This document shows positions 53,411 through 61,391 of a DNA stretch of 64,000 nt, one piece after another (the first letter of the stretch is position 1; each line of letters starts with the position of its first letter). Under the pieces are notes generated by a model. That model searched no databases. It worked only from the letters and a program-made list of their open reading frames with translations, and had not been told where the DNA came from. Both the position numbers and the translations under genes were made by a program. Where the stretch lies: NCBI RefSeq assembly GCF_900102545.1, contig NZ_FNBN01000003.1, positions 1,322,295-1,386,294 of the forward strand. The letters are read 5' to 3'. This DNA comes from Chitinophaga filiformis (GTDB lineage Bacteria > Bacteroidota > Bacteroidia > Chitinophagales > Chitinophagaceae).

Positions 53411-55621
53411 TTACTGCTTCACTATTTTCAACCGGTATTGCCCCTCATCTACAACTACAATATACACGCCTCTTGTCCATAGGTGGGCGTCTATTTTCCT
53501 GCCTGCCTGGAACTGCGGATTAAAGTAGATCTGCCGGCCGGAGAAATCAAAGATCCTGACGGCATGATTGCCCGGAGGCAGGCCTAATAACTGGCTGCTT
53601 TCCTGTACGGGGTTAGGCGCCAGCCGTACGGGCTGTACCACATCGTTGGTACTGGTGACGACAGGTACTGCCGGAGAAGCTTTAATACGTGCAGCAGGGA
53701 AAGAGAATTTGACCACTTTACTGAAGAAGCGCCTGTTATCATGTGTCAGCATGTTGAGGCGGTAATAAACGGTGCCCGTCAGCGTAGCGGTATCCCGGAA
53801 GCTGTAAGAGCGGGTAGTGGTAGAATTGCTGGCTGCATTGACGGTGCCGATAGCCTGCCATGTCAGGGTGTCACGGCTGCGTTCTATGGTAAAGTTCTTC
53901 GTGTTCTTCTCTGCACTGGTCGTCCAGTTGAGCTGTGCTTTAGACTGCTGCAAAGTAACCGTAAAGGTGGCGACCCTGAATGGCTGAGTATACATGGTAT
54001 CAGGCATCCCTTTTACCACGGCGCTGAAGAAATGGAGGTTGGTCGTGGTGACCATGTTCAGCCGGTAATATTGCAAGCGATAATAAACAGTGGAGTCAAG
54101 GAAGTTGTAGAAGCGGGATCCAGGGTAGTTACCTGCCGCAGCTAAGGTACCTACAACATTCCAGTTCAGTGAATCACTGCTGTGTTCTATGATAAATTGT
54201 TTTGTACTCTTCTCGTTGTTACTATACCAGAGTATCTGCAGCTTATCCTTGCTCTGTTGTACCTGGAGATTGGTAATGTTGAAATAGGTATTAGTGCCAT
54301 AGGCTGTATCCGGCATACCAGATTTAATGCTGCTGTAGATATAATGTGTGTCTGCGACAATAACATCCAGCCTGTAGAACTGTTTCACTTTGCGGATGAC
54401 GGTATCCAGATAAGTATATGATCTTCCGGTACTGTCATTACCCGTCGCAGTGACTGTAGCAAGGGCACTAAAGTTCACTGAGTCTGTACTTCGCTGTACC
54501 AGGAAACGCTTCACATTCTTTTCATAAGCTGTGCTCCAGTTCAGCTGTAGTTTATTGGTATTGTTCGTAACGGTAAAGCTGTTCAGTACAACAGGTACCT
54601 GTGGTGGTGGCGGAGTACCCCAGGCCGTATCCGGCATGCCGGATTTAATGCTGCTGTAGATATAATGTGTGTCTGCCACGATCACATCCAGCCTGTAGAA
54701 CTGTTTCACTTTACGGATGACGGTATCCAGATAAGTATATGATCTTCCGGTACTGTCATTACCTGTCGCAGTGACGGTAGCGAGGGCACTGAAATTAACA
54801 GAGTCTGTGCTGCGCTGTACCAGGAACCGTTTCACATTCTTTTCATAAGCCGTGTTCCAGTTTAGCTGCAGTTTATTGGTGCTGTTTGTAACGGTAAAGC
54901 TGTTCAGTACAACAGGTACAGGTGGTGGTGGCGGAGTGCCGTTACAGAGTGCCTGTGGAATACCTCTGGCAACAACCCTCGTGTATAGTACATAGTGCCC
55001 CGAATCGTTGAAGTGAATGCCATCTCCATAGCTGTAGGCCCACTTGATGGAATCATTCGGCTGGTTCATGCCTGTCCAGAAATCAATGGACTTGTCGCCG
55101 AAGTAAGAGATGGTCCAGTCGCGCATTGTCTTGAGATTAGCGACCATCGACGCGGTATAATCATTACGTGGCTGGGTGGTGCTGACCCAGACTTTAACAT
55201 TTTGTGCAGTAGCTAAGCTGATAACGCGCTGGTAATTGGCTTGCTGTTCTGCCAGGGTATAACCCCGGCCAACGTCGTTGGTGGGTAGATTAATAATGAT
55301 AGCATCAGGCTGCAGCGATAGTGCTTTGGTAATGTTATGCGCAGTATCAGGGGCAGGCCGGTCAGTTGGTGGAACATAACCGGTTGGATTAATGTGGTAG
55401 GTAGTATAACCACCTACGGCCAGGTTGTAGACCTGGTAATTGGCGTTAATGCTTTTCAGATATTGAGTATAAAGGGCTACCCACCCGTGATTGGGTGTTG
55501 CACCCATTCCCTCTGCCGTGGAGGAGCCTAAGACGACAATACGGTAGGGTGTGGTGCAACTCTGTGCATAAGTAAAATTGCTGTAAATGGTTAGAAGCGT
55601 GAGTAGAATTAGTGTTCGCAT
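53411..55621 (-). CDS. SGNH hydrolase with four tandem beta modules and T9SS sorting tail
   Basis: Secreted esterase-like protein of 736 residues. Signal peptide 1-19 (TYAQ). SGNH domain about 22-225: block I VVLGSSTAEG (Ser34 as nucleophile), block II glycine VGGYTTY, block III IINLPTND, block V DGIHFNDSGH with the catalytic Asp/His pair. Four fibronectin-like modules of about 100 residues follow (about 240-640; markers LQLNW, STKQFIIEHSSDSLNW, YYRLNM). The first two are nearly identical. The C-terminal 80 residues form a T9SS type-A sorting domain (LAPNPVQESSQL, IFDFSGRQIYF, GVYIVVV). It probably acts on surface glycan or acyl groups outside the cell. Confidence 0.9.
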   Translation of the reverse strand: MRTLILLTLLTIYSNFTYAQSCTTPYRIVVLGSSTAEGMGATPNHGWVALYTQYLKSINANYQVYNLAVGGYTTYHINPTGYVPPTDRPAPDTAHNITKALSLQPDAIIINLPTNDVGRGYTLAEQQANYQRVISLATAQNVKVWVSTTQPRNDYTASMVANLKTMRDWTISYFGDKSIDFWTGMNQPNDSIKWAYSYGDGIHFNDSGHYVLYTRVVARGIPQALCNGTPPPPPVPVVLNSFTVTNSTNKLQLNWNTAYEKNVKRFLVQRSTDSVNFSALATVTATGNDSTGRSYTYLDTVIRKVKQFYRLDVIVADTHYIYSSIKSGMPDTAWGTPPPPQVPVVLNSFTVTNNTNKLQLNWSTAYEKNVKRFLVQRSTDSVNFSALATVTATGNDSTGRSYTYLDTVIRKVKQFYRLDVIVADTHYIYSSIKSGMPDTAYGTNTYFNITNLQVQQSKDKLQILWYSNNEKSTKQFIIEHSSDSLNWNVVGTLAAAGNYPGSRFYNFLDSTVYYRLQYYRLNMVTTTNLHFFSAVVKGMPDTMYTQPFRVATFTVTLQQSKAQLNWTTSAEKNTKNFTIERSRDTLTWQAIGTVNAASNSTTTRSYSFRDTATLTGTVYYRLNMLTHDNRRFFSKVVKFSFPAARIKASPAVPVVTSTNDVVQPVRLAPNPVQESSQLLGLPPGNHAVRIFDFSGRQIYFNPQFQAGRKIDAHLWTRGVYIVVVDEGQYRLKIVKQ
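54301..54942 (-). repeat. 321-bp tandem duplication inside the SGNH gene
   Basis: Bases 54301-54621 and 54622-54942 are nearly identical over a 321-base unit (107 codons), so two beta modules including their Pro-rich linker (PPPP.VPVVLNSFTV) arose by recent duplication. Differences are few and mostly synonymous. Confidence 0.85.
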
Positions 55622-55886
55622 AGTTCAGGATTTAAGGAGTTAAGCAGATGAAGAATGCCATGTCAATGCGTAGGATCGCAAATTATTGGTGTGCACGCTT
55701 GTTCTGAGGTCGGGTATTCGGAAAGGAAAAATTTGAATGCAGTGTATCCGGAAAGGAAAAATCTGAGCTAAGGTTTGGGTGCTCGGGGTAATTAGGTTGA
55801 TACTAAAGTTAATGAAAAAAGGTCAAAATGACGATAAATAGTTGATCAAGATAAAAACGTGTAGCAGGCCTATTTTTCCCACCTCC

Positions 55887-55902
55887 GCAGCAGGCCTGCT
55901 GC
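55887..55902. terminator. 16-bp perfect palindrome followed by T-run
   Basis: GCAGCAGGCCTGCTGC followed by TTTTT. A hairpin or regulator site in the 399-base gap 55622-56020, which otherwise contains the terminator at 55959 and no gene. Confidence 0.45.
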
Positions 55903-55958
55903 TTTTTCATCAGTCTGGTTTTCCTGTGAAGGAATAGCGTCTGCAGGCAGGTGCAAAA

Positions 55959-55987
55959 AAGAGTGCTCCGGATACCGAAGCACTCTT
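55959..55987 (-). terminator. Intrinsic terminator of the first giant adhesin gene
   Basis: AAGAGTGCT (55959-55967) pairs with AGCACTCTT (55979-55987), with an inner CCG/CGG. On the minus strand the stem is followed by TTTTT. It lies 34 bases beyond the stop at 56021. Confidence 0.85.
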
Positions 55988-56020
55988 ACTTAAGGGTTAT
56001 GGAAAATGGTTAAATGGTTA

Positions 56021-59000
56021 CTATTTCTTTGCAGGTATTACTTTACCAGTTCTGAAGTGTTCACCTACATTTAATCTGTACAATAATACGTCTCTGTAAG
56101 GAGCAGGTACATTATATTCGATCGTATGCTGAGTTCCCTTGTCAACCCTACCATAGTTGAGCTGACCGATATTCTGACCAAGCACATTGTAAACTTCCAG
56201 TTTAACCTGTCCGCTCACTGGTGCAACGAAACGGAATATCACCTTATCATTGTATGGGTTCGGGAATACTGTCACATTCAATGTAGTCTCATCACCCTGT
56301 GCTGCTACCTTCGGATCTGTGGCAGGAGCTACCGCTGTTACGCCGGATACTTTCAAAGTAGTGATACCTGAAGAGCTCTTCCAGCCAACGAGGACTGCAC
56401 ATTTATCAAATGCGTTGTTAATCGCATCTACCGCTTTACTTACATCTCCAATAGCTACTCCTGCAACGGTCTGTCCGCCGAGATACATATTGGCCAGTTC
56501 ATACAGGCCAGCTACGTTGGCTTTGCCGACAGATTTCAGGTAGTTCACTACGCTAGGTGGCAGAGCGAACTTGCTAACTGTTGTAGTCGGCGTGTTGCTA
56601 CCGCAAGCGGTCAGTTTCGCTGTCAGTACTGTGTCGCCGTCAATTGTCACACCCTGCAGCGTTGCACTCAGCTGCATATTAAAGAACAGTGACATTGTCT
56701 GAGCCAACAGTACATTGTTGATCTTTCCGTAGTTAGTAGCAGTTGTCAGTATCGGTACATTGGCCCATGTATTTGTCTTACTGAAGGTTGCGTATCCTTT
56801 CAGTGCTACTGGTGTACCACCGCCAGGCAACATCTTGAAGATATTGTCATTGGTGATGTCACCGAGGAACAGTGTAAAGAACTTACCAGTGGCTTTCAGT
56901 CCAAAGATAACAGAGTCGCCAGGCTGTGCATCAACTGCAGCACTCATGAGCTGTTTAGCAGTCGCTGATGTGCCGGATGGAGTACACGCAGAACCATTCA
57001 CGTTGCCGTAGAATCCCTGTGTATAAGCACAGAAGGTACCCAGGCAGCATGGAACAGTAACAACCTGTTCAACTGTTACACTATTGTTACATTTATCTTT
57101 TGCTGTCCATGTGCGGATATACCTGAACGGACAAGTTGTACCTTCTTTCCTGTCTTCGTAGGTAACTATTACAGTACCACAATTATCTGAGAAAGTAGGT
57201 TTGCCAAATACAACAGGAGATATACAGAGTATGGTCGTATCATTAGGTTTGTAAGTTACGACAGGCTTGATATCATCCTTGATATTGATCACCTGGCTTA
57301 CAGAATCACTATTGCCACATACATCAGTGAATACCCACTTACGGGTAATAGTAGAGTCACATGCAGTACCAGTACCGGTTGCACTGTATACAGGTGTCAC
57401 ATCGCCGTTGCAGTTGTCTGTAGCAGTCGGTTTAGGAACACCAGGTATGTCTTTGAGACACTGTACATTGACAGTCTTTTCAAAGCCTGCTGTTATAACC
57501 GGCTTCACATCGTCGTTAACGGTGATCAGCTGTTTCAGTGTATCAGAAGTATTTCCACATGCATCCTCAGCCCACCACTTACGGATGACCTTGAATTTGT
57601 TCACGCAGGTACTGTCTATCACTTTCTGTTTGAAATAAACAGTTGGTTCACCGCAATTATCAGTAGCACTGATCTTTGCAGCTTCAGGAATATCCTTACT
57701 GCATGTCACGTTCACATCATCGGCAGTACCGGAAAGCACAGGCTTAGTATCATCCTTGATGTTGATCACCTGAGTTACGGAGTCACTATTGCCGCATGCG
57801 TCTGTGAATATCCACTTCCTGGTAATAGTAGAATCACATGCAGTACCACTGCCTGTTACGCTACAATCGGCCGGAATGTCGCCATCACAATTGTCAGTAG
57901 CAGTCGGTTTAGGTGGAGCAGGTACATCTTTCAGACATTGTACATTTATTGCCTTTTCAAAGTCTGCAGTTATTACCGGCTTCACATCGTCGTAGACGGT
58001 GATGACCTGAGTTAAGGTGACAGAAGTATTTCCACATGCGTCCTTAGCCCACCACTTGCGAATCACCTTGAATTTATTCACGCAGGTGCTGTCTACTGTT
58101 TTCTGGCTGAAGTAAACAACCGGTGCTATGTCACAGTTATCAGTAGCCTTGACATCTGCTGGTGCAGGGATGTCTTTGCTGCATGTAACGGTCATATCAT
58201 CAGTATTGCCAGACCTTACAGGCTTAATATCATCCTTGATATGAATCACCTGTGTCACAGAGTCAGTATTACCGCATGCGTCTGAGAATATCCACTTGCG
58301 GGTAATAGTAGAATCACATGTAGTACCGCTGCCTGTTTCACTGTATACCGGCTCGATATTGCCGTCACAATTATCAGTTGCAGTCGGTTTAGGCACGGCA
58401 GGCAGGTCTTTCAGGCACTCTACACTGACGGTCTTTTCAAAGTCTGCAGTTATTACAGGCTTCACATCGTCATTAACGGTAATGAGCTGCGTTAATGTAT
58501 CGGAAATATTGCCACATGCATCTTCAGCCCACCATTTACGGATCACCTTGAACTTGTTCACGCAGGTGCTATCTATCACTTCCTGGATGTAGTGAACAGC
58601 TGGTTTCAGATCGCAATTATCAGTAGCGCTGATATCTGCAACAGCAGGAATGTCTTTGCTGCAGCTTGCGTTCACGTCGTCAGCAGTGCCGGAAAGTACC
58701 GGTTTAGTATCGTCCTTGATATTGATCACCTGTGAAACGGAGTCACTGTTACCACATGCATCAGTGAATACCCACTTACGGGTAATGCTGGAATCACATG
58801 CCGTACCGCTGCCGGTTTCACTGTATACCGGTGTAACATCGCCATTGCAGTTGTCTGTTGCAGTTGGCTTAGGCAGTGCGGGTATGTCTTTCAGACACTG
58901 TACATTGACGGTCTTGTCAAAGTCGGCTGTTATTACCGGTTTGACATCATCATTCACTGTGATCACCTGTTTCAGTGTGTCAGCAGTATTGCCACAGAGG

Positions 59001-60847
59001 TCTGTAGCCCACCATTTACGGATGATCTTAAACTTATTGACACAGGTGCTGTCTACAACATCTCTGCTTGTCTGGACCTTCAGTTCGGCCGTACAGTTGT
59101 CAGTTACTCCGACGGTAGGAGGCGCTGGTACATCTTTCGCACAGGCGACATTTGCACCGGCAACGTCTCCGTTGAGTACTGGTTTGATCGTATCCTTGAT
59201 ATCTACATCAAGGTAGCACGTGTCCTTACGTTTTAAGTCAGGCGTTGTAACGATGAGGCGGAGCCGGTATGCGCCACACTTAGCTGCGGCGTCTATCAGC
59301 ACCTTCTGGGTATTATTAACGCCGTTGATGGTACCATCTCCTGTCAGTACAGACCACAGGTAAGAACCTACCAGTGAAGGATCCGGGCCGGTATACTGAT
59401 TCTGAGAACCAGGACATACGGGGCTCGGACCATCAATACCACAAGGCGCCTTCGGATGTTCATTGACGGTGATAACAACTGTATCAAGGTCAGAACATTT
59501 GCCATCATCTGCCTTTACAACAAACTGGAATACGCCAGTAGTTGTCGGTGTGAAGTCCGGATTAGCAATGTTAGGATTACTCAGCCCTGTGACCGGCGTC
59601 CAGGTAAAGGTATACGTACCGGTACCTCCTGTAGCGGAGGCAGAGAGGTGCGCAACATCAAGATTGGTAATGGTCTGGTCACTGCCGGCATTAACAATTA
59701 CCTGGGAGATAACAACGGATGCACCAGGATTGGTATGGCTGTTGATATAACAGGTATCTTTCAGCCCTTCCCGGGTAACAATCAAACGGAGATTGAAAGA
59801 GCCTGGCGTAAATGCGGCGCCTATTGGCACTACGTCAATGGTGCCTAATGTCGGATTGACAATCTTCGCACCTGCTGTATTAGCGCCTATAATGCTCCAG
59901 GCATAAGTAAGACCAACTGAATCATCAACCGTTGCTACATATGTCAGTTTCGTTGTTTCGGCACAGCCGTTAAGAGGTCCGGTGACTTCGCATTTAGGAG
60001 GAATGAAAACAGCATCTGTCTTCAGTGACCTGTCCTGATTACCTATACTGACATCAGATCCATTAATGATCCACTTCTTCAGGCTCATATGGTAAGGAGA
60101 ACCACTGATTGCGCTCGCAGAATTGGGCGCATGTGTAACAGGGTCTCTTCCCCAGTCTACAACGCTGGCAATGTGACCACCCCAGGCCAGTATGGCGGTT
60201 TCTTTAAGCGCTTTAAAAGTAATATTGACCACAGTTTCTGAACTGGCTGCAGTCAGGCTACCTTGTGAAGCATAGGTAATAGTCAGCAGATCCACATTGT
60301 ACCCTGTGAGTTCCCGCTCGCCAGAGGGCAATGTGTTAAAGCTGGTGGTAGGTTGTCCTGCCATCGGTGATCCCGCACTTGACGGCGCAGGGATTGCAAG
60401 GACATCCGTGGTAGTAAAATAGGATACCGGTTGAGGTGCGTTGAGCAATGGGTTCACCGTTTCCGGAGCATGCCCAAAAACAGTGTGAGGACTCAGGCGC
60501 TGGTAATGCGTCAGATAATCCAATGCCTGTTTGCTTCCGCTCCGGACATCGAATCCAATCACCAGTGTATATGTCTGGTTGACGACAAGACCCGTAAGGA
60601 TAGCACGGTACGGGACCGAGTAGCCTTCAAGGAAATGCGCCTGATTGGAATTAAGATTACCGTTCACCCAGTCAACGGGGCTTGTTGGCGCACTCGCCTG
60701 CTCATTGGCGCCCTGGTCGAGGTTGGCCGATTGTGCGTAAGCCGTTAGTTGAAGAAATAATAGTAGCGGGAGGACCAGCGTAGTGAGCGCTCGCGATCTT
60801 TGTACAGCACCCCGCAAAATGCAAAAGAGTAAACATACAGCATGCAT
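56021..60847 (-). CDS. Giant surface adhesin with alternating HYR-like modules and T9SS tail (first)
   Basis: 1608 residues from ATG 60847; a frame extension to 60892 begins with TTG. Signal peptide about 1-39 (TLVLPLLLFLQLTAYAQS). An N-terminal domain (about 40-290) follows, then PKD-like modules (about 290-555). Eight HYR-like modules of about 78 residues alternate between two types (A: CVNKFKVIRKWWAEDACGN; B: TITRKWVFTDACGN), plus one variant. Each keeps four cysteines (C..DNC..C..CGN) that may pair. A C-terminal domain (about 1245-1500, FCAYTQGFYGN.NGSACTPS) and T9SS sorting tail (VTVFPNPYNDKVIF ... VLLYRLNVG) end it. It is probably exported by type IX secretion and surface-attached. Confidence 0.9.
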   Translation of the reverse strand: MHAVCLLFCILRGAVQRSRALTTLVLPLLLFLQLTAYAQSANLDQGANEQASAPTSPVDWVNGNLNSNQAHFLEGYSVPYRAILTGLVVNQTYTLVIGFDVRSGSKQALDYLTHYQRLSPHTVFGHAPETVNPLLNAPQPVSYFTTTDVLAIPAPSSAGSPMAGQPTTSFNTLPSGERELTGYNVDLLTITYASQGSLTAASSETVVNITFKALKETAILAWGGHIASVVDWGRDPVTHAPNSASAISGSPYHMSLKKWIINGSDVSIGNQDRSLKTDAVFIPPKCEVTGPLNGCAETTKLTYVATVDDSVGLTYAWSIIGANTAGAKIVNPTLGTIDVVPIGAAFTPGSFNLRLIVTREGLKDTCYINSHTNPGASVVISQVIVNAGSDQTITNLDVAHLSASATGGTGTYTFTWTPVTGLSNPNIANPDFTPTTTGVFQFVVKADDGKCSDLDTVVITVNEHPKAPCGIDGPSPVCPGSQNQYTGPDPSLVGSYLWSVLTGDGTINGVNNTQKVLIDAAAKCGAYRLRLIVTTPDLKRKDTCYLDVDIKDTIKPVLNGDVAGANVACAKDVPAPPTVGVTDNCTAELKVQTSRDVVDSTCVNKFKIIRKWWATDLCGNTADTLKQVITVNDDVKPVITADFDKTVNVQCLKDIPALPKPTATDNCNGDVTPVYSETGSGTACDSSITRKWVFTDACGNSDSVSQVINIKDDTKPVLSGTADDVNASCSKDIPAVADISATDNCDLKPAVHYIQEVIDSTCVNKFKVIRKWWAEDACGNISDTLTQLITVNDDVKPVITADFEKTVSVECLKDLPAVPKPTATDNCDGNIEPVYSETGSGTTCDSTITRKWIFSDACGNTDSVTQVIHIKDDIKPVRSGNTDDMTVTCSKDIPAPADVKATDNCDIAPVVYFSQKTVDSTCVNKFKVIRKWWAKDACGNTSVTLTQVITVYDDVKPVITADFEKAINVQCLKDVPAPPKPTATDNCDGDIPADCSVTGSGTACDSTITRKWIFTDACGNSDSVTQVINIKDDTKPVLSGTADDVNVTCSKDIPEAAKISATDNCGEPTVYFKQKVIDSTCVNKFKVIRKWWAEDACGNTSDTLKQLITVNDDVKPVITAGFEKTVNVQCLKDIPGVPKPTATDNCNGDVTPVYSATGTGTACDSTITRKWVFTDVCGNSDSVSQVINIKDDIKPVVTYKPNDTTILCISPVVFGKPTFSDNCGTVIVTYEDRKEGTTCPFRYIRTWTAKDKCNNSVTVEQVVTVPCCLGTFCAYTQGFYGNVNGSACTPSGTSATAKQLMSAAVDAQPGDSVIFGLKATGKFFTLFLGDITNDNIFKMLPGGGTPVALKGYATFSKTNTWANVPILTTATNYGKINNVLLAQTMSLFFNMQLSATLQGVTIDGDTVLTAKLTACGSNTPTTTVSKFALPPSVVNYLKSVGKANVAGLYELANMYLGGQTVAGVAIGDVSKAVDAINNAFDKCAVLVGWKSSSGITTLKVSGVTAVAPATDPKVAAQGDETTLNVTVFPNPYNDKVIFRFVAPVSGQVKLEVYNVLGQNIGQLNYGRVDKGTQHTIEYNVPAPYRDVLLYRLNVGEHFRTGKVIPAKK
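57040..59190 (-). repeat. Nine HYR-like repeat modules, two-module period near 480 bp
   Basis: Modules of about 240 bases alternate between types A and B, giving a super-repeat of about 480 bases four times, then one different closing module. Type A begins KPVLSG, type B begins KPVITADF. DNA identity between equivalent modules is visibly high, so the array expanded by pair duplication. Confidence 0.85.
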
Positions 60848-61391
60848 AGAGGTAAGGTTTGTTTTGGTTGATGGATAAAGTTTCCCCGGCAATACGTATC
60901 AGTGCGTACTGCTGCTGTTGATTTCATTTCATGTAGGTGGATAAAACTCCCGCTAATACGTATTCTTTCAACGCGTATTGGAGTTGGCTAATTAATAGGG
61001 AATAACATGCAACCGGAAAAGGTATAAGAGTACTCTCGTATAATGACACTTTATAATGGTGGTTTTAATCGCTTAAAGCACTCCCGCATCTTTTGATGGC
61101 ATCCAGACAGATTATCTTATAGAACGTGGCTAAAAAAATGTGAAGAAAGCAAGTTGGTCATTTTGGATATCCCCTTTGTAAAAACAGGGATTCATTCCAA
61201 TTGCAAAGTTCAAGTTGTTTTCTATGAAAACCAAATAAAAATTGTTAAGATGGTAAAAAAATAACTAAAAATGTATACTATATCGTTATAGCTGGCTTAT
61301 TTCTCTTACCGCCTCCTGAGAAAATTTGCAGAGGATGTCTTTTGAAGACACCCTCTGCAAGTATGGATGGTATTAGAAAAGGATTCATCGC
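60848..61391. other. Intergenic region between the two giant adhesins
   Basis: 544 AT-rich bases with no gene. It holds the terminator at 61326-61360 of the upstream-strand gene and probably the promoter of the first adhesin. I see no exact -7 consensus. Confidence 0.6.
61326..61360 (-). terminator. Terminator of the second giant adhesin gene
   Basis: TTGCAGAGG (61326-61334) pairs with CCTCTGCAA (61352-61360); an inner GTCTT/AAGAC stem completes a long hairpin. On the minus strand the stem is followed by ATTTTC. It lies 31 bases past the stop at 61392. Confidence 0.8.

Noticed and set aside
57267..59216. Several plus-strand open frames across the adhesin repeats
   Set aside because: They recur with the same period as the HYR-like modules and are shadows of the repeats.
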